Source: CAZVIJ01 sp964626735 | Lineage (GTDB): Bacteria > Patescibacteriota > Dojkabacteria > JAOAGR01 | Direction: 5' to 3' | DNA: 8,630 nucleotides | Assembly (NCBI GenBank): GCA_964626735.1 | Contig: CAZVIJ010000063.1 | Location: 1-8,630, forward strand | Shown: piece after piece, positions 1 through 5,189 of the stretch | Layout: each line of letters starts with the position of its first letter | Numbering within the stretch: the stretch's first letter is position 1 | Translations under genes and position numbers: made by a program | Notes under the pieces: generated by a model | What the model was told of the DNA's origin: nothing | What the model saw: the letters and a program-made list of their open reading frames with translations, nothing else | Databases searched by the model: none

Positions 1-16
1 GTAGAATACCGTAAGC

Positions 17-46
17 GTTCGCCACTGACAATTGGCTCAGGCGAAC
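17..46. repeat. Inverted repeat (possible hairpin) upstream of the ATPase gene
   Basis: GTTCGCC at 17-23 is the exact reverse complement of GGCGAAC at 40-46. Inside the loop, TGA (26-28) can pair with TCA (37-39), giving a 7+3 bp stem with a 2-nt bulge. No T-run follows on either side, so it does not look like a complete intrinsic terminator. It lies 19 nt before the ATPase start and could be an operator, an mRNA hairpin or the 3' end structure of a gene to the left. Bases 1-65 hold no other gene I can support: frames 2 and 3 meet stops at 2-4 and 12-14, and the open frame 1 is a shadow of the ATPase gene. Confidence 0.35.
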
Positions 47-65
47 CTACATTGGTGAAAAGAAC

Positions 66-863
66 ATGGAGTTGCTCAAGTCGATACGAAAACAGCCACT
101 GCGGAATATGGAGCAATATCCGTTCTCCGTGGCAGTTGTTCGCAACTTGGAAAATATTGAATTTCATGCCCCAGTCACGTTCATCGTCGGCGAAAACGGA
201 AGCGGGAAATCGACGCTTATTGAAGCTATCGCCGCAGGCACTGGCGCCATTTCTATCGGGGCCGAAGAAATCGACCGCGACGAGAGTCTTGCGAGCGCAG
301 GCGCATTATCGAAATACTTGCAACTCTCCTGGAGCATTAAGCGTGCCCCAACATACTTTCTTCGTGCCGAGGATGTTTTCGGTTTTATCAAGCGTATCGG
401 AAGTATGCAAAGTGATTTGCAGGAATTGGCAGACCGCTATACGGGCGAAGATTACGGAAGCAGGCTTGCGAAGGGGGCAATACTCGGACAGAAATACGGC
501 CTTACCAAGCGTTACGGATCGAATCCGGACGGGATGTCGCATGGAGAGACGTTCTTGAACCTCTTCGAAACTCGCTTTGTGCCGAACAGCCTGTATATCC
601 TCGATGAGCCGGAAGCTCCGCTTTCGTTCACGAAACAGTTATCGTTTCTCCTGCTCGTTGATCGTATGGTTAAGCGCAATTGCCAATTCATCATTACGAC
701 GCATTCGCCGATAATTGCGGCCTATCCGAACTCGCAAATTCTGGTCATAGAAGATGGAAGGCTTACAGAGGTTACCTACCAGGAAATCGAAAGTTTCAAC
801 CTGTATAAAGACTTCCTCAATAACCCTAATCAGTTCCTGAATCATCTTTGGGACGAGTCGTAA
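66..863 (+). CDS. COG3910-like AAA/ABC-type predicted ATPase
   Basis: A 265-residue single-domain ATPase of the SMC/ABC-type AAA class, resembling the COG3910 family of soluble predicted ATPases. Seen: Walker A GENGSGKST at residues 42-50, a short ABC-type signature MSHGE at 157-161, Walker B LYILDEPE at 176-183 with the catalytic Glu after the Asp, and an H-loop TTHSP with His213. The length is usual for the family and there is no membrane segment, so it should be cytoplasmic and dimerise on ATP. The family's biological role is not established; I infer only ATP-dependent switching. ATG 66 is the first start after an in-frame stop at 12-14. A weak GGTG (54-57) lies 8 nt before it, while Met15 is a possible later start. 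The final codons form the left arm of a terminator, so it is probably the last gene of its transcript. Confidence 0.88.
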   Translation: MELLKSIRKQPLRNMEQYPFSVAVVRNLENIEFHAPVTFIVGENGSGKSTLIEAIAAGTGAISIGAEEIDRDESLASAGALSKYLQLSWSIKRAPTYFLRAEDVFGFIKRIGSMQSDLQELADRYTGEDYGSRLAKGAILGQKYGLTKRYGSNPDGMSHGETFLNLFETRFVPNSLYILDEPEAPLSFTKQLSFLLLVDRMVKRNCQFIITTHSPIIAAYPNSQILVIEDGRLTEVTYQEIESFNLYKDFLNNPNQFLNHLWDES

Positions 864-877
864 CCCAAGATTTTTTT
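844..877 (+). terminator. Intrinsic (Rho-independent) terminator overlapping the ATPase stop codon
   Basis: The left arm ATCTTTGGG (844-852) pairs with CCCAAGAT (864-871), forming 8 bp with one bulged T. ACG (853-855) can extend the stem with CGT (859-861), leaving a 3-base AGT loop. The right arm runs directly into seven T residues (871-877). The stop codon TAA (861-863) sits inside the hairpin. This separates the ATPase transcript from the Imm33-like gene that starts 23 nt later. Confidence 0.8.
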
Positions 878-889
878 GTGCGCAATTTG

Positions 890-895
890 TAATAT
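890..895 (+). promoter_or_regulatory. Putative -10 box of the Imm33-like gene (leaderless layout)
   Basis: TAATAT ends 5 nt before the ATG at 901. With normal -10 to start-site spacing, transcription would begin at or within a base or two of the ATG, and there is no Shine-Dalgarno sequence. No good -35 hexamer is seen 16-18 bp upstream, where the terminator T-run lies. The same hexamer with the same 5-nt gap precedes the hydrolase gene at 4404. Confidence 0.5.
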
Positions 896-900
896 ATTGC

Positions 901-1317
901 ATGAATAACGCCCTCGCCAAAGACGCCCGAATCGAACAGGAACGCTTCTGCAACAGCCTTAACGTTCCATTTGTCGAACTCGATATGGACATGATGATCG
1001 GCGTCTCGAAGAACTTCAACCCGGGAACCTATCCGATCAACGGCATGCGTCATCCGAAAACCGACACGACAACCGGGTGGTATATTTGGTCGGGCGAAGA
1101 TTTCTCGAGCGACGATGATTTCTTCGAGCCGGTCCATGCATACCATATCATTCGTCGCTGCCCTCGTATGGTCAAGTTCTTGGGACTGCCCGAAGGGTTC
1201 CGCTTCTTATACGATTCCACGAAAAATTATCAGGACGTTTGGTACGATGAATCGCTTCTGGATATCTCCGATGAGGAGAATTCGAAAGTTCCCGTCGAGG
1301 AACAACGCGAAAAATAG
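901..1317 (+). CDS. Imm33-like immunity-domain protein
   Basis: A small acidic 138-residue protein without signal peptide or membrane segments. Residues about 48-120 match the pattern I know from Imm33-like domains: a GWYIWSGE core (59-66), an acidic DDDFFEPVH stretch (71-79), a CPRMVKFLGLPEGFRFL segment (87-103) and a terminal DVWYDESLL (112-120). Imm33-type domains are known mainly by genomic association as immunity proteins of polymorphic-toxin systems, and are also found in many proteins without a toxin partner. No toxin gene is in this window, so an immunity role is not supported by context; it may be a stand-alone regulatory or housekeeping use of the fold. The N-terminal 45 residues are unassigned. 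The C-terminal tail is charged. ATG 901 directly follows a terminator and a -10-like box. Confidence 0.75.
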   Translation: MNNALAKDARIEQERFCNSLNVPFVELDMDMMIGVSKNFNPGTYPINGMRHPKTDTTTGWYIWSGEDFSSDDDFFEPVHAYHIIRRCPRMVKFLGLPEGFRFLYDSTKNYQDVWYDESLLDISDEENSKVPVEEQREK

Positions 1318-1356
1318 TACGTCGGCATTGAACATTAAATAATATTTCAAACTCGA

Positions 1357-1362
1357 TATAAT
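1357..1362 (+). promoter_or_regulatory. Putative -10 box of recQ
   Basis: A perfect TATAAT sits 11 nt before the recQ ATG (1374), giving a predicted leader of only about 4-6 nt and no room for a Shine-Dalgarno sequence. The correctly spaced -35 position is poor. A TTGAA (1328-1332) and TTCAA (1346-1350) inverted pair lies just upstream and could be an operator, but arms this short can occur by chance in A/T-rich DNA. Confidence 0.55.
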
Positions 1363-1373
1363 AGTTTTCCGCT

Positions 1374-3170
1374 ATGACTATCCACGAGCTGCTCAAAAAA
1401 CATTTTGGCTACGACGAGTTCCGTCCCCAGCAAGAGAACATCATCAACAACGTGTTTGCGGGCAAGGATACGTTCGTCCTGATGCCGACCGGCGGAGGAA
1501 AATCTCTCTGCTATCAGCTTCCTGCCTTGATGCTCCCGGGCATCACGCTGGTAATATCGCCGTTGATCGCGCTTATGAAAGATCAAGTAGACGGCCTTAA
1601 GGCAAACGGTATTTCTGCCGAGTTTATCAACAGTACCTTGACCTTGGAGGAGATGATGAGCATACAGAAGCGCGTACTATCAGGAAACGTAAAAATACTG
1701 TACGTTGCACCCGAGCGGTTGGCGCTCGATTCTTTCAGGGACATCATCAAGAAAGTCAAAGTCTCGCTCGTCGCTATCGATGAAGCGCACTGCATCTCGG
1801 AGTGGGGGCACGATTTCAGGCCGGATTACCGCAACCTCAAGGAACTGAGGACCGACCTACCGAAAGTACCCGTTATCGCATTAACGGCTACGGCTACGTC
1901 GAAAGTAAGGCAAGATATCGTAAAGCAGCTCGGGATGAAAAATGCCAAGACGTTCGTCTCCAGCTTCAATCGGCCGAACCTCACGTATTCGGTCATTTCC
2001 AAACAAAATTCGTACGAGAAGCTCTTGGAGCTTTTGGATAAGTATAAGCACGAATCGGTAATCATCTACTGCTTTTCAAGAAAAGCGACAGAAGATCTTG
2101 CAAAAAAGCTGAAAGCTGATGGATTCAAGGCGCAAGCATATCACGCAGGTCTCGATCCTGAAAAACGAAAGAAAACTCAGGAAAAATTCATCAAGGACAG
2201 CGTTCAGATAATCGTAGCGACCATCGCGTTCGGCATGGGAATCGACAAGCCGAACGTGAGGCTAGTCGTGCACAACGATCTGCCGAAATCGATAGAAGGC
2301 TACTACCAGGAAACCGGAAGGGCAGGGAGAGACGGTTTGCCCAGCGAATGCGTCCTGTTCTACTCATACGGCGATAAAATGAAACAGGATTTTTTTATCC
2401 AGCAGATACTCGACGAGAAAGAGAAAGAAAACGCCAGGAAAAAGCTGCAAGAGACAATTTCGTATGCGGAGAAGGAATCGTGCAGAAGAAAGTTCCTGCT
2501 TGAGTATTTCGGCGAGTCGGCCGATATCGAAAACTGCGGCAGCTGCGACAATTGCGTGAATCCCAAAGAATACTTCGATGCAACCGTACTCACCCAAAAG
2601 ATTATCTCGGCTGTGATCCGAACAGGACAGTCGTTCGGCGAAGCACATGTGCGCAATGTCCTGGTGGGCTCGAAAGTTCAGCGCGTAGTGCAGTACGGGC
2701 ACGATCGCCTGAGCGTATTCGGTATCGTGAACGACTTTTCCGCTGATGAACTGCGTGAAGTAATCGCGAAGCTAATCGATAAAGGGTTCATGAAAAAAGT
2801 AGGCGACGAATTCCCCATACTTACGGTAACCGCAGCGGGAATGGAATTTATCAAAAACCCGCAGCCGGTTACGCTCGTAAAAGTGCAGGCGAAGCCCGCA
2901 AAGAAAACGGCGGCCCAAAAAGAATCGATGAACTACGACTCCGAGCTGTTCAACAGGCTCAAGACTCTACGAAAAAATATCGCCAAGGAAAAGAAAGTTC
3001 CGCCTTTCATTATTTTCGGGGATACTTCTCTTCAGGAAATGTCGAGCAGCTTGCCGCTGACACTTTCAGATTTCGCCCAAATATCGGGAGTGGGGAAAGA
3101 AAAGCTGCAACGGTTCGGAGATATTTTTACGCAGGAAATCAAACGATACATAAACGAGAAAAATATATGA
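1374..3170 (+). CDS. recQ: ATP-dependent DNA helicase RecQ
   Basis: A 598-residue RecQ-family 3'-5' DNA helicase, near the usual bacterial length (about 600). In order: the N-terminal FGYDEFRPQQ (11-20), motif I MPTGGGKS (37-44), the DEAH box (136-139) followed by CISEWGHDFRP (the RecQ aromatic-loop region, 140-150), motif III TATAT (171-175), and motif VI QETGRAGRD (312-320). Zinc ligands follow at Cys370, Cys388, Cys391 and Cys394, then the RQC winged helix (about 400-497). A Lys/Ala-rich linker (about 503-517) leads to a C-terminal HRDC domain (about 522-595) containing ISGVGKEKLQRFG. All key residues are present, so it should unwind recombination and repair intermediates. The FGY motif close to the N-terminus supports ATG 1374. 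Its stop overlaps the start of the next gene (ATGA), which implies translational coupling. Confidence 0.97.
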   Translation: MTIHELLKKHFGYDEFRPQQENIINNVFAGKDTFVLMPTGGGKSLCYQLPALMLPGITLVISPLIALMKDQVDGLKANGISAEFINSTLTLEEMMSIQKRVLSGNVKILYVAPERLALDSFRDIIKKVKVSLVAIDEAHCISEWGHDFRPDYRNLKELRTDLPKVPVIALTATATSKVRQDIVKQLGMKNAKTFVSSFNRPNLTYSVISKQNSYEKLLELLDKYKHESVIIYCFSRKATEDLAKKLKADGFKAQAYHAGLDPEKRKKTQEKFIKDSVQIIVATIAFGMGIDKPNVRLVVHNDLPKSIEGYYQETGRAGRDGLPSECVLFYSYGDKMKQDFFIQQILDEKEKENARKKLQETISYAEKESCRRKFLLEYFGESADIENCGSCDNCVNPKEYFDATVLTQKIISAVIRTGQSFGEAHVRNVLVGSKVQRVVQYGHDRLSVFGIVNDFSADELREVIAKLIDKGFMKKVGDEFPILTVTAAGMEFIKNPQPVTLVKVQAKPAKKTAAQKESMNYDSELFNRLKTLRKNIAKEKKVPPFIIFGDTSLQEMSSSLPLTLSDFAQISGVGKEKLQRFGDIFTQEIKRYINEKNI

Positions 3171-3568
3171 AAGCATATATAGGAATCAGCTATGCGCATC
3201 GGTTTGATATGTCGTCGATTTTGGATGCAATACAAGAAGTATGTTTCGAGATCGGAATCGTACCGCTCGTGTATGTCCGAAAGCAGAGTAATTCCGCGAG
3301 CGAAATGGATATGATGGCAGACGCGCTCGAAGAGTTGAGGTCTTCGGAACTATTGATTGTTGAAGTGTCTCAGAAAGCGATCGGCATTGGAATCGAGGTA
3401 GGGTATGCAAAGGCGCTAGGAAAAATGATTATCTACGTACATTCGGAAAGCGCAGAACGCTCTACTACGGTTGGCGGAATCGCAGACGCTGAAGTGACAT
3501 ACCGCACGACGGGCGACTTGCGGCAGAAATTGCTTACGACGCTGAAAACTTTATCTCCGGAATTATAA
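3167..3568 (+). CDS. Nucleoside 2-deoxyribosyltransferase / DNPH1 (Rcl)-like protein
   Basis: A 133-residue cytoplasmic protein with the flavodoxin-like fold signature of the nucleoside deoxyribosyltransferase superfamily. An initial strand KAYIGISYA (2-10) is followed by an acidic helix (46-58), a strand ELLIVEVSQ (61-69), the GIGIEVGYAKALGK segment (73-86) and a strand MIIYVH (87-92). Glu77 of GIEVGYA is the expected catalytic Glu. The pattern EVSQ-x4-GIEVGYA-x2-GK is closest to my recollection of Rcl/DNPH1, which hydrolyses deoxynucleoside monophosphates, but a transferase or a substrate outside DNA precursors is possible. The acidic residue expected at the start of the helix before ELLIVEV is not clearly aligned (Asp52 is near). 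The ATG overlaps the recQ stop by 4 bp. Its 3' end overlaps the opposing membrane-protein gene by 6 bp. Confidence 0.75.
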   Translation: MKAYIGISYAHRFDMSSILDAIQEVCFEIGIVPLVYVRKQSNSASEMDMMADALEELRSSELLIVEVSQKAIGIGIEVGYAKALGKMIIYVHSESAERSTTVGGIADAEVTYRTTGDLRQKLLTTLKTLSPEL

Positions 3569-3958
3569 TCCTCGCATCCTATTCTTCACGAAGTACCCGA
3601 GGACAAGCCCGAGTATGCTGCTGACGATACTCAAAATACCGATGACGCCTACAAATACCGCGACCTGGAAAATGCCCTCACGGTAATTGACGGTAGGAAG
3701 GGTGAAGCTGAGGGCAAGGCATAATCCGTATAAAATACCGCCGTACATACATTGATGTTTGCTTTTCGCCAATACTCCAAGCGCAAATGCGGTTAGTCCC
3801 CAGGGAACGAGTGCTATCGCCGATGTCTGGAATACGGTAGGTAGCAAAACGTGGCTTATTAAGCCTCCCCAAAACAAGCCGAGCAGGACGCAAAGCATAT
3901 AGAGCACCGTTCCCGATGGTTTGGCTTGAGCTGTACCTAAACCAATCTCTTCGTTCAT
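3563..3958 (-). CDS. Small four-helix membrane protein of unknown function
   Basis: I do not recognise a family. The 131-residue product starts with a polar stretch (1-16) and then shows four hydrophobic segments at about 17-38, 44-64, 70-88 and 96-123, ending in a basic tail KNRMRGL. Small residues (Gly, Ala, Ser) are frequent in the helices. There are no obvious catalytic residues. The basic cytoplasmic-type tail suggests both termini are inside. It reads toward and overlaps the Rcl-like gene by 6 bp (stop TTA at 3563-3565 on the plus strand). The ATG at 3958 is preceded on the minus strand by a -10-like TATCAT 6 nt upstream. An in-frame open stretch with regular transmembrane spacing supports it being real. 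Confidence 0.75.
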   Translation of the reverse strand: MNEEIGLGTAQAKPSGTVLYMLCVLLGLFWGGLISHVLLPTVFQTSAIALVPWGLTAFALGVLAKSKHQCMYGGILYGLCLALSFTLPTVNYREGIFQVAVFVGVIGILSIVSSILGLVLGYFVKNRMRGL

Positions 3959-3964
3959 GACTAA

Positions 3965-3980
3965 ATGATAACGCTTTATC
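3965..3980 (-). promoter_or_regulatory. Putative -10 box with overlapping palindrome for the four-helix membrane protein
   Basis: On the minus strand TATCAT (plus-strand 3965-3970) lies 6 nt upstream of the ATG at 3958, again predicting a leaderless or nearly leaderless mRNA. Overlapping it is a perfect inverted repeat, GATAA (3967-3971), four bases, TTATC (3976-3980). A palindrome on top of a -10 box is the usual place for a repressor site, but 5-bp arms in A/T-rich DNA are weak evidence. Confidence 0.35.
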
Positions 3981-4013
3981 GAATACTTTACACAGACAAA
4001 GATTATATATGTA

Positions 4014-4337
4014 TTACGATCTCCTAATAATTACTTGGTATACAATAGCCACGACGACAATCAAGATAGGAATCAACCTATCGAGGATAAAATCCATCAT
4101 TTCCCGCTTTACCGAAATCCCGGTGAATTTCTCGAAGTAGTGCTTTACGAAACGTTCGTCCGATGAACCGAATTGTGCAATGCTCAGTATACAGCCTTTG
4201 AAAATCAATAGCTGCAAGTAATAAAGGCCGATCACTAAGACGATAATCTGCCACGGAATATAAAACGGGGATGAATACGCCGCAACGATAATCGCGAGAT
4301 GCAGCAACGGTATCGCAATGCGCTTAATTGGCTCCAT
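4014..4337 (-). CDS. Small membrane protein, faintly DUF2784-like
   Basis: A 107-residue protein with hydrophobic segments at about 5-22, 28-46 and 85-103 and a polar amphipathic middle (about 57-82) containing FVKHYFEKFTG. The arrangement of an N-terminal LLH, a second helix rich in aromatics, and a GCILSIAQFG motif (48-57) faintly recalls DUF2784-type membrane proteins, but the match is weak and function is unknown. Start choice: a GTG at 4352 would add five residues, but ATG 4337 places a -10-like TACCAT exactly 5 nt upstream, as at other genes here. It is the first of two codirectional minus-strand membrane genes, 55 nt apart, and is divergent from the alpha/beta hydrolase. Confidence 0.7.
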   Translation of the reverse strand: MEPIKRIAIPLLHLAIIVAAYSSPFYIPWQIIVLVIGLYYLQLLIFKGCILSIAQFGSSDERFVKHYFEKFTGISVKREMMDFILDRLIPILIVVVAIVYQVIIRRS

Positions 4338-4342
4338 GCAAA

Positions 4343-4348
4343 ATGGTA
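4343..4348 (-). promoter_or_regulatory. Putative -10 box of the DUF2784-like gene
   Basis: TACCAT on the minus strand, 5 nt before ATG 4337. No Shine-Dalgarno sequence and no clear -35 element are seen. It is supported mainly by its match in spacing to the -10-like boxes at 890, 3965 and 4393, and shares a 66-bp divergent region with the hydrolase promoter. Confidence 0.35.
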
Positions 4349-4392
4349 CCACGAACGAGGATAAAAATGCTGCTAAAGCGACAGCAATCAGG

Positions 4393-4398
4393 TAATAT
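4393..4398 (+). promoter_or_regulatory. Putative -10 box of the alpha/beta hydrolase (leaderless layout)
   Basis: TAATAT followed by 5 nt and then the ATG at 4404, the same hexamer and gap as at the Imm33-like gene. No ribosome binding site precedes the start. The position expected for -35 (about 4370-4375) does not match TTGACA. Confidence 0.5.
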
Positions 4399-4403
4399 GC
4401 TCT

Positions 4404-5114
4404 ATGATCGGATACCAGGAATATGGCGATGCGGGAGGAATCCCCCTAGTTTTGCTACCGCCTGGTATCGAGAACGGAACGTATTGGTATCAACTAAGCG
4501 ATTGTTTTAAAGGCTACCGTATGCTGTGCTTCGATTACCCGGGGAGAGGTACGTCCCAAATGTTGCATGAAAGCTCTGTCAAAGATATAGCGCGTTTGAT
4601 ACAGGAGTGTTTGATTGGGCTCGGTATCCATTATTTCGACATTTTCGGTTATTCACTGGGTAGTGCGATTGGGATAGAACTTTTACGATTAACGAAGGAA
4701 ACGAACGTAACAGTCGGCAGCGTTACGCTTTTGGCGCCCGGTTCGTATTTGACCAGATATCGATTGGTTATCAACATTCTTTTCAAGCCTGCTCAATATT
4801 CTGCGCTTCTACGTAATACGTATGCTCGGATTGTCCGGCGAAGCGGTGTGTTCAAGCATTTTCCCGATAACAACTTTGATACCCTCAATCGGCAATGGCT
4901 ATCGATCGTAAACTGGGATGTCCCTAACGATTTTACGACGACGGTCCCGACGAAACTTGTCTACTTGGAGAACGACAAAATTTCGAATAAATATTCTTTC
5001 GAATCTATTCAACGAATTTTCCCGCAAGCAAACATATATCGTTTCCCATACGGTCATTTCCTCACGGAAGCAGAGCTAAGAACTATTATGGAAAAGTTGC
5101 ATGCGATTTCTTAG
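4404..5114 (+). CDS. Alpha/beta hydrolase
   Basis: A 236-residue alpha/beta-hydrolase-fold protein, cytoplasmic (no signal peptide). Seen: an N-terminal strand pair leading to LVLLPPGIENG (15-25), where the usual HG oxyanion motif is replaced by PPG; CFDYPGRGTS (42-51); the nucleophile elbow GYSLGS with Ser84; a probable acid Asp191 in LENDKIS; and catalytic His218 in YGHFL. The region about 113-180 between the core strands is a cap with aromatic residues. Substrate cannot be assigned: related proteins are esterases, lipases, C-C hydrolases and haloperoxidase-like enzymes. It is divergent from a small membrane protein gene and ends 75 nt before pflB, with regulatory DNA between, so it is likely transcribed separately from pfl. 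Confidence 0.9.
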   Translation: MIGYQEYGDAGGIPLVLLPPGIENGTYWYQLSDCFKGYRMLCFDYPGRGTSQMLHESSVKDIARLIQECLIGLGIHYFDIFGYSLGSAIGIELLRLTKETNVTVGSVTLLAPGSYLTRYRLVINILFKPAQYSALLRNTYARIVRRSGVFKHFPDNNFDTLNRQWLSIVNWDVPNDFTTTVPTKLVYLENDKISNKYSFESIQRIFPQANIYRFPYGHFLTEAELRTIMEKLHAIS

Positions 5115-5125
5115 TATGTTCGTGG

Positions 5126-5139
5126 GTGATAAATATCAC
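5126..5139. promoter_or_regulatory. CRP/FNR-type operator palindrome upstream of pflB
   Basis: GTGATAAATATCAC is a perfect inverted repeat with 6-bp arms (GTGATA / TATCAC) and a 2-nt centre. With flanks, GGTGAT-N4-ATCACA differs from the CRP core TGTGAT-N4-ATCACA at a single position, and it matches the FNR core TTGAT-N4-ATCAA at 8 of 10. Its centre (5132.5) is about 39 bp before the start site predicted from the -10-like TATAAG at 5159-5164, close to the -41.5 of class II activator sites. In other bacteria pfl is controlled by FNR, ArcA and CRP. Which regulator would bind here is unknown. Confidence 0.55.
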
Positions 5140-5145
5140 AACTAC

Positions 5146-5178
5146 GTTTCGTGAAACATATAAGATGATGTGTACACT
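5146..5178 (+). promoter_or_regulatory. Putative pflB promoter region with a second palindrome
   Basis: Two -10 candidates are seen: TATAAG (5159-5164), with its -35 position inside the CRP/FNR-like site, and TACACT (5173-5178), 11 nt before the pflB ATG. Neither has a good -35 hexamer, as expected for an activated promoter. A second perfect inverted repeat, GTTTC-GT-GAAAC (5146-5157), sits between the operator and the first -10 box and could bind another regulator. No Shine-Dalgarno sequence is seen before ATG 5190. Confidence 0.4.
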
Positions 5179-5189
5179 AACCTTTTGAT

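Noticed and set aside
52..558. 168-codon open frame on the plus strand overlapping the ATPase gene, open from base 1
   Set aside because: It is out of frame with a gene that has full Walker A, signature and Walker B motifs. The product is Ser/Arg-rich with no recognisable motif, which is typical of a shadow frame.
1288..1303. GTTCC/GGAAC hairpin near the end of the Imm33-like gene as a terminator
   Set aside because: The stem is only 5 bp, lies within the coding sequence and is not followed by a T-run on either strand.
1328..1350. TTGAAC at 1328-1333 as the -35 box of recQ
   Set aside because: It is 23 bp from the TATAAT at 1357, too far for a normal 16-18 bp spacer. The TTGAA/TTCAA inverted pair is short and A/T-rich.
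4338..4352. GTG at 4352 as the start of the DUF2784-like membrane protein
   Set aside because: It adds five residues with no ribosome binding site and would overlap the -10-like box that fits ATG 4337 with the same spacing as other genes in the window.
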